From NCBI GenBank assembly GCA_015057625.1, contig SVDZ01000012.1, positions 49,165 through 113,164 on the forward strand: 64,000 nt of DNA, given 5' to 3'. The stretch comes from Lachnospiraceae bacterium (GTDB lineage Bacteria > Bacillota > Clostridia > Lachnospirales > Lachnospiraceae). A model generated the notes under the pieces. It did not search any database, was not told the DNA's origin, and worked only from the letters and a program-made list of their open reading frames with translations. The position numbers and the translations under genes were made by a program. The stretch's first letter is position 1; every line of letters starts with the position of its first letter. Positions 11,005-20,169 of the stretch are shown here, in pieces.

Positions 11005-13041
11005 TTAGGTTCCAAAATATGAGAAGTGCATATAGTCTTTTCTGCTTCCCCAAAAACCACGGGTGAATCCGTATTTCTTCAAGATTTTTACCAGTTCACA
11101 TTTTTTAGGAATAGAATATGGATTCTTCTTTGGCTTCCAGAAAGAACCCGCAAGTACTTTGCCGTTGTCTATCATGTAATTTTCATTTGCGTTTATGTCC
11201 AGAGCAAGTCCCACACAGTGCTGTGAATTAGGGTTGTTTGTACGCCAACTGTAGCAACCTATATCGTGGATAGGAAAACGCTCTTTGCTTTTGTATATTT
11301 CCCTGAACATCTGCTTAAGTGAAGGAGCAATGTTCTTGTGTACGGTGAGATAAAAGGTTCTTGTGTACTTTTTACCATTTGCCCTTCTGTCCCATACCTT
11401 GATTTTGATTTTTGTCATATGCTTCATAGCCTGTTTATTGGAAGAATAATATGAACGTTTCTTTCCGAATATTCTTTTGTACTTGTCGTAATATGATTCG
11501 TGTGCGTGAGAAAAATAGTCGCAATACTTTTCATAAGGCTGTGAATCATCACTTGTGACAGTATTTCCGTCAACTACAGCATAAGCAACAATTTTGTAGT
11601 AATATAGAGTTCCGTTTTTCAATTTCTTATGCTTGAATTTGAGTTTTGAATTAGAACTTACTGTCTTTAATTTTTTATAACCTTTATTCCTTGAAGTTGA
11701 AAAATAAATAATGTAGCCTTGGGCTTTTGACACAGGTTTCCAAGTGATTTCATTGGTTCCCTTTTTAGGCGAAGAAGCCTTCTTTATAATAGTAGTGCCA
11801 AGGCGTGAACGGGCAAACAAGGTATCCGTTGTCATAATAATTACTTTCTCGTTGTGGAAAGTTGTGTAAGCACAAATTTTATACTGGTATTCTCTGCCAA
11901 GAGTAAGTGCGTTGTCAGTATATTCGTAACTATAGTGCGAGGTCTTTTTAATGTCTTGAATTTGAACGAAAGTTGAACCTCCGTCATTACTTCTGAATAC
12001 AAAAAATCCGTCAAAATTGTCGGATGTCCACCATTCCAAAGTGATGGAATTGGTTTTTGGAGTGCTGTAGTTAAAATCAGAAATTTCTATTTTATATTCA
12101 GTATAGGCAGAGATACTTTCATATTCTCCTTTGAGCATTTCGTCGCCCACCATAACGTATGGCTCTATTCTGTAATAAAAAGTAACCAATGTGGAAATGT
12201 CATAATCGTAGTAATAGCTCCAAGCATTTTTATCAATATATGTAAATCCCTTGTCCGGATAAATGCTTCTGTAGATATTGTAACCTGAACAGTATGTGTC
12301 ATTATCCCAGTCAAGATCAATACAATTTCCAAAACGCTCGTAACTTACATCAGTTGGTTTGGAAGGGTAAACCAAAATCTTGGTCTGACAGTAATACATT
12401 TTGTAGTAAGCAGTTATATAGTATATTCCGGTATTTGTTGCATAGAAAGAATCTAAAGAACTTTGTGCAATGTTTTGATTGTATTGATATTTTACTGAAG
12501 ATACCGGGATTGAAGAATCAGATACAGTGTAATCAAGGTTAAATTTTTGATTAGCATTAGTTTCGACTTTTGAGATGTCGAAAGTGATTTTGGATTGGAG
12601 CAGGGAAATATCTTCGGTGTGATAATTGTTTTCCAATGCAAAATTGTAGGCATAAGATCCTTCTTTACAGTAAATAGTTTCGACAGAAGTGTTTTCGAAA
12701 GCACAGTTGCTTATGAATGTTACGCTTTCAGGAATTGCGATTTCTTTGAGGTTATTGCAGGAATAAAATGCATAATCCTCAATGGTGGTAACTGTATCCG
12801 GAATTGTTATACCAACGTAAGTGTCATTATCATAAAAACAACCGACTCCGATTTTGGTGATGATTTTTGTACCATTGTGAGATGGAATGTGAATATATTC
12901 GTCGGAAGAAACGAATGAAGACAGTGCGTTTTCGTATACTCCCATTTCATAGGCGCTAACTATATTTGTGAATAACAAATTTCCGAACAATAATAAAAGA
13001 ATAAAGCATAGGGGTTTCATAGTTTCTAATATTATTTTCAT
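11005..13041 (-). CDS. Secreted LRR/FnIII protein with M15 peptidase domain
   Basis: This 678-aa exported protein probably trims cell-wall peptides. After the signal peptide (about 1-30) come one to two BspA-type leucine-rich repeats (VGITIPDTVTTIEDYAFYSC) and a short Ig-like stretch. Two or three fibronectin type III-like modules follow (about 225-505). The last ~150 residues are a VanY/M15-type D,D-carboxypeptidase-like domain with likely zinc ligands H608 and D615 (SQHCVGLALDIN), then D669 and H672 (DYMHF). Joining BspA repeats and FnIII modules to an M15 domain is an uncommon arrangement that suggests wall anchoring. AGGAGG precedes the start. The gene is divergent from ddl, another D-Ala-D-Ala gene. 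Confidence 0.82.
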   Translation of the reverse strand: MKIILETMKPLCFILLLLFGNLLFTNIVSAYEMGVYENALSSFVSSDEYIHIPSHNGTKIITKIGVGCFYDNDTYVGITIPDTVTTIEDYAFYSCNNLKEIAIPESVTFISNCAFENTSVETIYCKEGSYAYNFALENNYHTEDISLLQSKITFDISKVETNANQKFNLDYTVSDSSIPVSSVKYQYNQNIAQSSLDSFYATNTGIYYITAYYKMYYCQTKILVYPSKPTDVSYERFGNCIDLDWDNDTYCSGYNIYRSIYPDKGFTYIDKNAWSYYYDYDISTLVTFYYRIEPYVMVGDEMLKGEYESISAYTEYKIEISDFNYSTPKTNSITLEWWTSDNFDGFFVFRSNDGGSTFVQIQDIKKTSHYSYEYTDNALTLGREYQYKICAYTTFHNEKVIIMTTDTLFARSRLGTTIIKKASSPKKGTNEITWKPVSKAQGYIIYFSTSRNKGYKKLKTVSSNSKLKFKHKKLKNGTLYYYKIVAYAVVDGNTVTSDDSQPYEKYCDYFSHAHESYYDKYKRIFGKKRSYYSSNKQAMKHMTKIKIKVWDRRANGKKYTRTFYLTVHKNIAPSLKQMFREIYKSKERFPIHDIGCYSWRTNNPNSQHCVGLALDINANENYMIDNGKVLAGSFWKPKKNPYSIPKKCELVKILKKYGFTRGFWGSRKDYMHFSYFGT

Positions 13042-13080
13042 AAACAGTATCCTCCTGATAATTTATACTTAACAGTAAAT

Positions 13081-13086
13081 ATTATA
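13081..13086 (-). promoter_or_regulatory. -10 box of the M15 peptidase gene
   Basis: On the minus strand this reads TATAAT, 40 bases before the start codon. No clear -35 is seen at the right distance. Confidence 0.35.
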
Positions 13087-13106
13087 ACATATTATTTTAT
13101 ATTTCA

Positions 13107-13135
13107 TTGTTAAATCAGACAAAAAGGGGTATACT
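13107..13135 (+). promoter_or_regulatory. Promoter of ddl
   Basis: TTGTTA (13107-13112) and TATACT (13130-13135) are separated by 17 bp, 72 bases upstream of ddl. Confidence 0.55.
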
Positions 13136-13206
13136 TTAAGGCGTGGCTTAAATAGCCTGCATTTTGGACAGGGAATAAAAAGTTAGATATTATGGAGGTA
13201 TAGCTC

Positions 13207-14235
13207 ATGAATATAGTTGTATTGTGCGCAGGAACAAGCACAGAGAGAGAAGTTTCAATTAAATCAGGATATAACGTTTGCGAGGCATTGAGAACAAAAG
13301 GTCACAATGCAGTTATGGTGGATGTATTTAAAGGAACTGACGCTGACGTGTTTGAAAAAGCAGCGAATAATTATGATTTGGAAAATGAAAGAGATATAAT
13401 CAGCAGTTTCTCAGAAAAAGTACCTGAATTAGTTAAGACAAGAAGAGAGTTCTTCGGGGAAAATGTTTTAGAAGTATGTAAGAAAGCTGATATAGTATTC
13501 ATGGCTCTTCACGGAGAAAACGGAGAAAACGGAAAGTGTCAGGCGGCATTTGATTTGTTTGGAATTAAATATACAGGTTCAGGATACCTTGCCAGTGCAA
13601 TTGGAATGGATAAGGGACTTACAAAACAGGTATTTAAATCTCAGAATGTACCTACAGCAAAGAGCGTATGGATTTATAAAGGAGACAGCACAGATCTTTC
13701 TGACTACTCATTAAAGATTCCTGTAGTTGTAAAAGCTTGTAACGGAGGTTCAAGCGTGGGAGTAGTTCTTGTAAAAACAGAAGAAGAATATCAGGCAGCT
13801 ATTGCTGAATGTTATAAGTATGATGACAAGATTCTTATTGAAGAATATATTGAAGGAAGAGAATTTTCGGTTGGTGTTGTAAATAATAAAGCACTTCCAA
13901 TCGTAGAGATAATTGTTAATTCAGGTTGGTACGATTACAAAAACAAATATCTTCCAGGAGCAACATCAGATGAATGCCCTGCAAACCTCACAAAAGAGCA
14001 GACAGAAAAAATGCAAAAAATCGCTGAGGATGCAAGTTCTGCTATAGGATGCAGTCCATACGTGAGAGTTGATATTATGATGGACAAAGATGACAATATG
14101 TACTGCCTTGAGGTAAATACATTACCTGGAATGACAGCAACAAGCCTTATTCCGCAGGAAGCACAGGCAATTGGAATGGACTTCCCAAGTTTGTGCGAAT
14201 ATCTTGTTAACTTGTCACTTGAAAAATATAACTAA
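13207..14235 (+). CDS. ddl: D-alanine--D-alanine ligase
   Basis: This 342-aa ATP-grasp enzyme joins two D-alanines for the peptidoglycan pentapeptide in the cytoplasm. Visible motifs are MALHGENGENGK, GSGYLASAIGMDKG, the ATP-grasp core with NGGSSVGVV, EEYIEGREFSVGVV, and the metal-binding end CLEVNTLPGMTATSLIPQEA. Length is typical. GGAGG precedes the ATG. It stands alone, followed by a long repeat array. Confidence 0.97.
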   Translation: MNIVVLCAGTSTEREVSIKSGYNVCEALRTKGHNAVMVDVFKGTDADVFEKAANNYDLENERDIISSFSEKVPELVKTRREFFGENVLEVCKKADIVFMALHGENGENGKCQAAFDLFGIKYTGSGYLASAIGMDKGLTKQVFKSQNVPTAKSVWIYKGDSTDLSDYSLKIPVVVKACNGGSSVGVVLVKTEEEYQAAIAECYKYDDKILIEEYIEGREFSVGVVNNKALPIVEIIVNSGWYDYKNKYLPGATSDECPANLTKEQTEKMQKIAEDASSAIGCSPYVRVDIMMDKDDNMYCLEVNTLPGMTATSLIPQEAQAIGMDFPSLCEYLVNLSLEKYN

Positions 14236-14243
14236 ATGTGAAA

Positions 14244-14692
14244 ATACCATCCAAGTGGAAGAATTGTTGATTTGGAAGGTATGTGGCAAAAAAGAACTAA
14301 GGCACCAATTACCATCTAAATGAGGGAATTGTTGGTTTGGAAGGTATGTGGCAACAAAAGCACAAGACGCTAATTACCATCTAAATTGAAGAATTGTTGG
14401 TTTGGAAGGTAAATGGAAACAAAAGCACAAGACACCAATTACCATCTAAATGATGGAATTGTTAGTTTAGAAGGTAAATGACAAATAATTAACAAATAGT
14501 AATTACCTACTAAAACCAAGAATCCCTAGTTTGGAAGGTAAATGACAAATATTTAACAAATAGCAATTACCTACCAAAACCAAGAATCCCTGGTTTTGAA
14601 GGTAAATGACAAACATTTATCAAATAAATGACAAACAATTAACAAATATTCTTTACCTTCAAACATAAAATAATTCTTAAGTGGATGGTAAA
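14244..14692. repeat. Stem-loop tandem repeat array A (7 units, 64-65 bp)
   Basis: This fills most of the 492-bp gap between ddl and prmA. Seven units begin TACCATC or TACCTWC at 14245, 14310, 14375, 14440, 14504, 14568 and 14654. Each has a 37-nt core opening with TACC and closing with GGTA, then a 27-28-nt A-rich linker; the last linker carries an extra ~22 bp. The core arms are inverted repeats and vary together. In the unit at 14310, TCTAAA faces TTTGGA; at 14440, TCTAAA faces TTTAGA; at 14568, AAAACCA faces TGGTTTT. No open reading frame of interest crosses it. The same family recurs at 38757. Confidence 0.9.
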
Positions 14693-14727
14693 ACGATACA
14701 TCATAAAACGCAGGAGAGGATGTAAAT

Positions 14728-15684
14728 ATGAAGTGGAATAAATATAGACTTAAGACTACCACCATGGCAGAAGATTTTGTCAGTGGAGTTCTTATGGAAC
14801 TTGGAATTAACGGAATTGAAGTAGAGGACAATGTCCATATTACAGAGGAGGAGAGAAAGGCTATGTTTGCTGATTATCTTCCCGACATTCCGGATGATGA
14901 CGGAACTGCCTACATAAGTTTCTATACAGATGAGGGCTCTGATGATGAAGAGATTCTTGAGAGACTCAGAGAGGAACTTAAGAGTGCATCCTCTTTTCTT
15001 GATGTAGGTGAGGGCTCAATTGAGAAAGATACTACAGAGGATATCGATTGGGTAAATAACTGGAAGCAGTACTTCAAATCTTTTACAGTGGCTGATTTTT
15101 ACATTAAGCCTACATGGGAAGAATATGATGAGCAGTACAAAGACCTCAATATGATTGAGATAGACCCTGGAACTGCATTCGGTACAGGAAAGCACGAGAC
15201 TACTCAGCTTTGTATTACTGAACTTTGTAACTATATTAAAGGTGGCGAGAAGGTTTGTGATCTTGGATGTGGCAGCGGTATTTTGTCAATGGTTGCAAAG
15301 AAGCTTGGAGCATCTGATGTGGGGATGACAGATATTGACCCGGCAGCGATTGAGGCGTCTATCGATAACTTCAAGGTTAATAATATTTCTATGGATGATG
15401 TAAAACTAATGCAGGGAAATATTATTGATGACGAGGATATGCAAAAAGAAATCGGTCTTGAATATTATGATGTGGTTGTGGCAAATATCCTTGCAGACGT
15501 TATTGTTCCTATGTCAGCAATGGTTGACAAACTTATGAAAAATGGAGCATACTTTATCTCATCCGGTATCATCTATATGAAAGAGGATGAGGTGGTAAAT
15601 GCCATTAAAAATAATGACAGACTTGAACTTGTTGAAGTTAAGAAGATGGGTGACTGGAGAGCGGTTATTGCTAAGAAAAAATAA
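14728..15684 (+). CDS. prmA: Ribosomal protein L11 methyltransferase PrmA
   Basis: This 318-aa SAM-dependent methyltransferase trimethylates ribosomal protein L11. An N-terminal substrate domain is followed by the hallmark DPGTAFGTGKHETTQLC (near residue 150), SAM-binding CDLGCGSGILSM, and VVVANILADVI. Length is usual for the family. It heads prmA-rsmE-cysteine desulfurase-thiI, an RNA and ribosome modification operon. Confidence 0.96.
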   Translation: MKWNKYRLKTTTMAEDFVSGVLMELGINGIEVEDNVHITEEERKAMFADYLPDIPDDDGTAYISFYTDEGSDDEEILERLREELKSASSFLDVGEGSIEKDTTEDIDWVNNWKQYFKSFTVADFYIKPTWEEYDEQYKDLNMIEIDPGTAFGTGKHETTQLCITELCNYIKGGEKVCDLGCGSGILSMVAKKLGASDVGMTDIDPAAIEASIDNFKVNNISMDDVKLMQGNIIDDEDMQKEIGLEYYDVVVANILADVIVPMSAMVDKLMKNGAYFISSGIIYMKEDEVVNAIKNNDRLELVEVKKMGDWRAVIAKKK

Positions 15685-15756
15685 AGGAATCTGCTGATTA
15701 TTACATAACTAAAAGCAGGTGCTAAGTTATAGATATTTATTATAGAAAGAAAAAGT

Positions 15757-16494
15757 ATGTACAGATTTTTTGTTAGTAAAGAAAATATATTAGAAGATAA
15801 AATAATTGTTGAAGGTGCTGACGTTAATCACATTAAAAATGTTCTCAGAATGAAAATCGGAGAGACGGTTCTTCTCAGTGATGGAGAGGACAGAGAGTAT
15901 ATTTGCGAGATATCTGAGATTGAGGAGGACAGAGTATTTGCAAAGATTGTTGACGTAGAAGGTCCATCTAGGGAATTGTCCATTAAAGTCACACTTTTCC
16001 AGGGACTCCCAAAAGGTGATAAGATGGAGACCATCATTCAGAAGATGGTGGAACTTGGAGCCTACAGCATTGTACCGGTTTCCACAAAGCGCGCCATTGT
16101 AAAGCTTGATGCAAAGAAGGCTAAAGCAAAGGTGGCAAGATGGAACGCAATATCGGAGAGTGCTGCAAAACAGTCAAAGAGAGGCATTGTGCCGCAGGTG
16201 GGCGATGTTTTAACCTTTGGCGAAGCTTTGAATATGGCAAAAGATTTTGATAAGGTCATTATTCCGTATGAGGAAGCTGAAAATATGGAATTCACAAGAA
16301 AAGTAGTAGATTCCATAGAGCCGGGTGACAGAGTGGCTGTGTTTATCGGTCCTGAGGGTGGATTTGCTCCGGAGGAGGTAAGCAAGGCCCTTGAGATTGG
16401 AGCAAAAAGCGTTACTCTTGGAAGGAGAATATTAAGAACTGAGACAGCAGGAATGGCACTTATGTCAGTGCTCATGTACGCAATGGAGGAATAG
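15757..16494 (+). CDS. rsmE: 16S rRNA (U1498-N3)-methyltransferase RsmE
   Basis: This 245-aa SPOUT-class methyltransferase acts on U1498 of 16S rRNA. It has an N-terminal PUA-like domain and a C-terminal trefoil knot with IGPEGGFAPEE and LGRRILRTETA, both diagnostic. It follows prmA as in many Firmicutes. Its stop codon directly abuts the next ATG, so expression of the two is coupled. Confidence 0.96.
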   Translation: MYRFFVSKENILEDKIIVEGADVNHIKNVLRMKIGETVLLSDGEDREYICEISEIEEDRVFAKIVDVEGPSRELSIKVTLFQGLPKGDKMETIIQKMVELGAYSIVPVSTKRAIVKLDAKKAKAKVARWNAISESAAKQSKRGIVPQVGDVLTFGEALNMAKDFDKVIIPYEEAENMEFTRKVVDSIEPGDRVAVFIGPEGGFAPEEVSKALEIGAKSVTLGRRILRTETAGMALMSVLMYAMEE

Positions 16495-17649
16495 ATGATA
16501 GTATATTTTGATAATTCCGCAACAACAGTGGTTTCAGAAAAAGTAAAAGATATAGTTTTAAAAGCGATGATTGAAGATTACGGAAATCCCTCTTCAATGC
16601 ATTTAGCCGGAGTTAAGGCGGAAGATTATATAAAGGATGCAAAAAAGAAAATCGCTTCCATTATGAAAGTTGATGAAAAAGAAATATATTTTACATCCGG
16701 TGGAACAGAGGGAAACAACTTAGCTATTATTGGAAGCGTTATGGCAAATAAGCGTAACGGCAACAAAATCATCACATCCTCAATTGAACATGCATCAGTT
16801 TCAAATCCTATGAAATATCTTGAGGATGAAGGATTTGAAGTTGTGTACCTTCCTGTAGACAAAAACGGTGTAATCGATTTAGAAGCACTTAAAAATGAAG
16901 TGGACGATGATACTATTTTGGTTTCGATTATGGGTGTCAACAATGAGGTGGGAGCAATTCAGCCTATGGAAGAGATTGGCGCTATTGTAAAAGAAAAAAA
17001 TCCTAAAACCCTCTATCATATAGATGCGATTCAGGCGTTTGGAAAAATGGAAATAAAACCTAAGAAGTGCAAGGCGGATTTTGTGACTGTAAGCGGACAC
17101 AAAATTCACGGACCAAAAGGAACAGGTTTTATATACATCAAAAATAAAACAAAAGTTAAGCCGTTGATTTTAGGTGGCGGGCAGCAGATGGGAATGCGCT
17201 CCGGCACTGAAAATGTTCCGGGAATTGCCGGGCTTGGCGAGGCTGCAAAAGAAGCGTACGACAATCTTAATACAAATGTAGAAAAAATGACTGCCCTTAA
17301 GGACAGACTGATTGACGGCCTTGAAAAAATGGAAGGTGTCACAGTAAACAGCAAGAAGGGAAATGAGTCGGCGCCTCACATTGTCAGTGCAAGCTTTCTT
17401 AATGTGAGAAGTGAGGTTATGCTTCATGCATTAGAGGACAAAGGCGTGTATATTTCAGCCGGTTCAGCATGTTCTTCAAACAAACCTGCTATAAGCAGAA
17501 CATTAAGGGCTATGAAAATTGACGATAATCTGTTAGAATCAACAGTGCGGTTTAGTTTTAGCGCAAATAATACAGAGGAAGAAGTGGATTATTGTCTTGA
17601 ATGTATAAATGAACTCCTTCCTGTGTTGAAAAAATATGTAAGAAAGTAG
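16495..17649 (+). CDS. Cysteine desulfurase (IscS/NifS-like)
   Basis: This 384-aa class V aminotransferase removes sulfur from cysteine and holds it as a persulfide. The PLP lysine is K203 (VSGHKIHGPKG). The persulfide cysteine is C326 in SAGSACSSN, within the flexible-loop type of the IscS/NifS group. RSGTENVPGIAG is also conserved. It starts at the base after the rsmE stop and is followed six bases later by thiI. It is therefore most likely the dedicated sulfur donor for ThiI (4-thiouridine in tRNA), comparable to NifZ of Bacillus, rather than the general Fe-S enzyme. That role is inferred from gene order. Confidence 0.93.
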   Translation: MIVYFDNSATTVVSEKVKDIVLKAMIEDYGNPSSMHLAGVKAEDYIKDAKKKIASIMKVDEKEIYFTSGGTEGNNLAIIGSVMANKRNGNKIITSSIEHASVSNPMKYLEDEGFEVVYLPVDKNGVIDLEALKNEVDDDTILVSIMGVNNEVGAIQPMEEIGAIVKEKNPKTLYHIDAIQAFGKMEIKPKKCKADFVTVSGHKIHGPKGTGFIYIKNKTKVKPLILGGGQQMGMRSGTENVPGIAGLGEAAKEAYDNLNTNVEKMTALKDRLIDGLEKMEGVTVNSKKGNESAPHIVSASFLNVRSEVMLHALEDKGVYISAGSACSSNKPAISRTLRAMKIDDNLLESTVRFSFSANNTEEEVDYCLECINELLPVLKKYVRK

Positions 17650-17655
17650 GATGTT

Positions 17656-18834
17656 ATGTACAAATCATTTTTGATAAAATATGCCGAGATAGGAATAAAA
17701 GGAAAAAACAGATTCTTATTTGAAGATGCTTTGGTTCGTCAGGCAAAAATTGCCCTTGGCAAAATTGACGGAGATTTTGAAGTACACAAAGAGTCAGGTA
17801 GAATATACGCAAATGCTCAGAGTGATTTTGATTTTGATGAGGCAGTGGATGCCCTTTCACACGTGTTTGGTATTGTGGGTATCTGTCCTCTGGTTCAAAT
17901 TGAGGACAACGGATTTGATGATCTTGCAGAGCAGGTTATCAAGTACATTGATGCAGAGTATCCTGATAAGAACAAGACTTTCAAAGTACTTGCAAGAAGA
18001 AGCAGAAAAAATTATCCTCTTGATTCCATGGAAATAAATGTGGAAATGGGAGCGAGAATTTTAGATGCATTCCCTGATATGAAAGTAGATGTTCATAATC
18101 CTGAAATAGAAATTAATATCGAAATCAGAAATAAAATAAATATTTACTCAAGAATAATTCCAGGTCCGGGTGGAATGCCTGTTGGAACAGCAGGAAAGGC
18201 TACATTGTTACTCTCAGGTGGAATTGACAGTCCTGTAGCGGGATATATGATTTCAAAACGTGGAGTGCAGATTGATGCGGTTTATTTCCACGCACCACCA
18301 TACACATCAGAGAGAGCAAAGCAGAAAGTAGTGGATCTTGCAAAGAAGGTATCAAAATATTCTGGACCTATCAAACTTTTTGTAGTAAACTTTACTGAAA
18401 TACAGATGTACATTTATGATAAATGCCCTCACGAGCAGCTCACAATCATCATGAGAAGATATATGATGAAGATTGCAGAGCACTTTGCAAAGCAGGAGGG
18501 TTCACTTGGACTGATTACAGGAGAGAGTATTGGACAGGTGGCAAGTCAGACTACACAATCCCTTGCGGCAACCAATGAAGTTTGTACACTTCCTGTATAC
18601 AGACCTGTAATTGCATTTGATAAACAGGACATCGTTGACATAGCATTAAAGATAGATACTTATGAGACATCAATACTTCCATATGAAGATTGTTGTACAA
18701 CTTTTGTCGCAAAACATCCGGTGACAAAACCTAATATCAACATTATCAAGAAGTCAGAGACACGTCTTAGCGAGGAAATTGACAGAATGATTGAGGATGC
18801 AATCAATACTGTGGAGATAATTGAAGTAGAGTAG
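17656..18834 (+). CDS. thiI: tRNA 4-thiouridine synthase ThiI (no rhodanese domain)
   Basis: This 392-aa enzyme adenylates U8 of tRNA and inserts sulfur. It has an N-terminal ferredoxin-like part and a THUMP domain (about 60-165), then a PP-loop with SGGIDSP beginning near residue 187. It ends after the PP-loop domain and so lacks the rhodanese domain of the E. coli protein, as is usual in Firmicutes. Sulfur must then come directly from the adjacent cysteine desulfurase. Confidence 0.96.
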   Translation: MYKSFLIKYAEIGIKGKNRFLFEDALVRQAKIALGKIDGDFEVHKESGRIYANAQSDFDFDEAVDALSHVFGIVGICPLVQIEDNGFDDLAEQVIKYIDAEYPDKNKTFKVLARRSRKNYPLDSMEINVEMGARILDAFPDMKVDVHNPEIEINIEIRNKINIYSRIIPGPGGMPVGTAGKATLLLSGGIDSPVAGYMISKRGVQIDAVYFHAPPYTSERAKQKVVDLAKKVSKYSGPIKLFVVNFTEIQMYIYDKCPHEQLTIIMRRYMMKIAEHFAKQEGSLGLITGESIGQVASQTTQSLAATNEVCTLPVYRPVIAFDKQDIVDIALKIDTYETSILPYEDCCTTFVAKHPVTKPNINIIKKSETRLSEEIDRMIEDAINTVEIIEVE

Positions 18835-18877
18835 ATAGTTCATTGTAAATCAATGATATGGATGAATGAGGAAAAAT

Positions 18878-19672
18878 ATGTTTAATAACAGAAGATTTAA
18901 GCCTATTGTTGCAGTGTTATCAGTTATTCTGGTGGCGTTTATTGTTTCTTATGCCCCTAGTATGTATGGAAATAACGCTTTAGCTACACCACAGACAAGC
19001 AACGAAATAAATAGTCAGGCGTCGAGTGCGAATGTGAGAACGCTCAAGAGAAGTCTTGAGATGTCTGACATTGCCGATGTTTACAAAAATAACTCGTCAA
19101 AGGAAGAGAAAAAGAAAACCATCGACGAGATGGGAAAGTCAGTTGACAAAGTTAAAAATGTCATAAAAGACGAAGTAAAAGAAGTTAAAGACAGAGATTT
19201 CAGCGATGAGATAAAGAAGAGCGCTGAAGAATATGAGTCAAAAACGGTGGAAGAATTGGATACTATATCCGATAAAATCGACAATCTTTTAGACAGTTAT
19301 GAATTTCTATCTGAAGACGAAGTTGACAAAGGAATCAAAGACATTGCAAAAGCTATAGATGAACTTTGCAACAGAGATGAGATGAATGTAAATAAAACCG
19401 GTGATGAACAGGATAGTAGTGATATCAGCGGAATAAAGAATATAGAAGATATAATCAAAGAAGACCCAAGTCTTGAATATTATTTTATCTATATTCCGGG
19501 TAATCTTGATAACATACCTATCGAGACTAGTCCAGAAACAGAAGGTCAGATTGACGACACGGCAGATAGTGATTCTGAAGCGATAGCAGATAGTGAGAAT
19601 GAAACTGAAACTGAAACTGAAACAAACCAGGAGTTAGTAACAGAAACTCAAATAGAAACTGAAACAGAATAA
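18878..19672 (+). CDS. Exported acidic coiled-coil protein, unknown
   Basis: I do not recognise this family. The product (264 aa) has a basic N-terminus and one hydrophobic segment (about 9-28, VAVLSVILVAFIVSYAP), so it is secreted or membrane-anchored. A Lys/Glu/Asp-rich helical region (about 60-160) with coiled-coil character follows. The tail is very acidic and ends in repeated Glu-Thr pairs. I prefer the ATG at 18878 because TGAGGA lies six bases upstream; the ATG at 18866 lacks a good site. It lies 43 bases after thiI and may be cotranscribed. A strong terminator follows. Confidence 0.7.
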   Translation: MFNNRRFKPIVAVLSVILVAFIVSYAPSMYGNNALATPQTSNEINSQASSANVRTLKRSLEMSDIADVYKNNSSKEEKKKTIDEMGKSVDKVKNVIKDEVKEVKDRDFSDEIKKSAEEYESKTVEELDTISDKIDNLLDSYEFLSEDEVDKGIKDIAKAIDELCNRDEMNVNKTGDEQDSSDISGIKNIEDIIKEDPSLEYYFIYIPGNLDNIPIETSPETEGQIDDTADSDSEAIADSENETETETETNQELVTETQIETETE

Positions 19673-19686
19673 GTTTAAATATAAAG

Positions 19687-19726
19687 AATACTCCCGGTAA
19701 GTTTGACTTACCGGGAGTATTTCTTT
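19687..19726. terminator. Bidirectional terminator
   Basis: A perfect 15-bp stem (19687-19701 with 19707-19721) has the 5-nt loop TTTGA. T-rich sequence follows on the + strand and an A-rich flank precedes it. It separates the convergent genes at 18878 (+) and 19770 (-). Confidence 0.92.
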
Positions 19727-19769
19727 ATAATAATAAAGTTGTAATGCCTAAAATGGTTTAGGTGTTATA

Positions 19770-20000
19770 TTATACTATGTATGGCTTTAATGCTTCTAAG
19801 ATTGCATCAACCTCTGTCTCACTGTGAATGTTGAGTTCGATAGGTTTTGCAAGATCTAAACTGAAGATGCCCATAATAGATTTTGCGTCGATAACATAAC
19901 GACCTGATACTAAATCGAAATCACTGTCAAATTTTGTGATTTCATTAACAAATGCTTTAACTTTATCGATAGAATTTAAACTGATTGAAACTGTTTTCAT
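19770..20000 (-). CDS. HPr-like protein lacking the active histidine (Crh-like)
   Basis: This 76-aa protein has the HPr fold signature AKSIMGIFSL, in which Ser41 corresponds to regulatory Ser46 of HPr. The usual GLHARP active-site loop is replaced by LNSIDKVKAF, so the phosphorylatable His15 is missing. It cannot act as a normal PTS phosphocarrier. By analogy with Bacillus Crh it may be a target of HPr kinase that signals to carbon catabolite control; this is inference. It is a single gene with AGAGAGG upstream. Confidence 0.82.
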   Translation of the reverse strand: MKTVSISLNSIDKVKAFVNEITKFDSDFDLVSGRYVIDAKSIMGIFSLDLAKPIELNIHSETEVDAILEALKPYIV

Positions 20001-20044
20001 TATATTACCTCTCTTTAATTTTTATTGATTTTTCATCTGCTTTT

Positions 20045-20072
20045 ATCATATCACGAGAGGGATAAAAGTCAA
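20045..20072 (-). promoter_or_regulatory. Promoter of the Crh-like gene
   Basis: On the minus strand, TTGACT (20067-20072) and TATGAT (20045-20050) are 16 bp apart. CTTTTATC and GATAAAAG lie as an inverted repeat over the same interval and could be an operator. Confidence 0.5.
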
Positions 20073-20169
20073 TACACACAGAGTATAAAATAAGAACAGT
20101 TTGCAGAGTTTTTTCGGTAAAAAATAACATAAGAATAAGTGGAAAAAACGTGTTAAAAGAGGAGAGAAT

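Noticed and set aside
14244..14692. CRISPR array, because units recur every 64-65 bp with palindromic ends
   Set aside because: The would-be spacers of neighbouring units are similar to each other, the would-be repeats are degenerate, and no cas gene is present. The same holds for 38757-39052.
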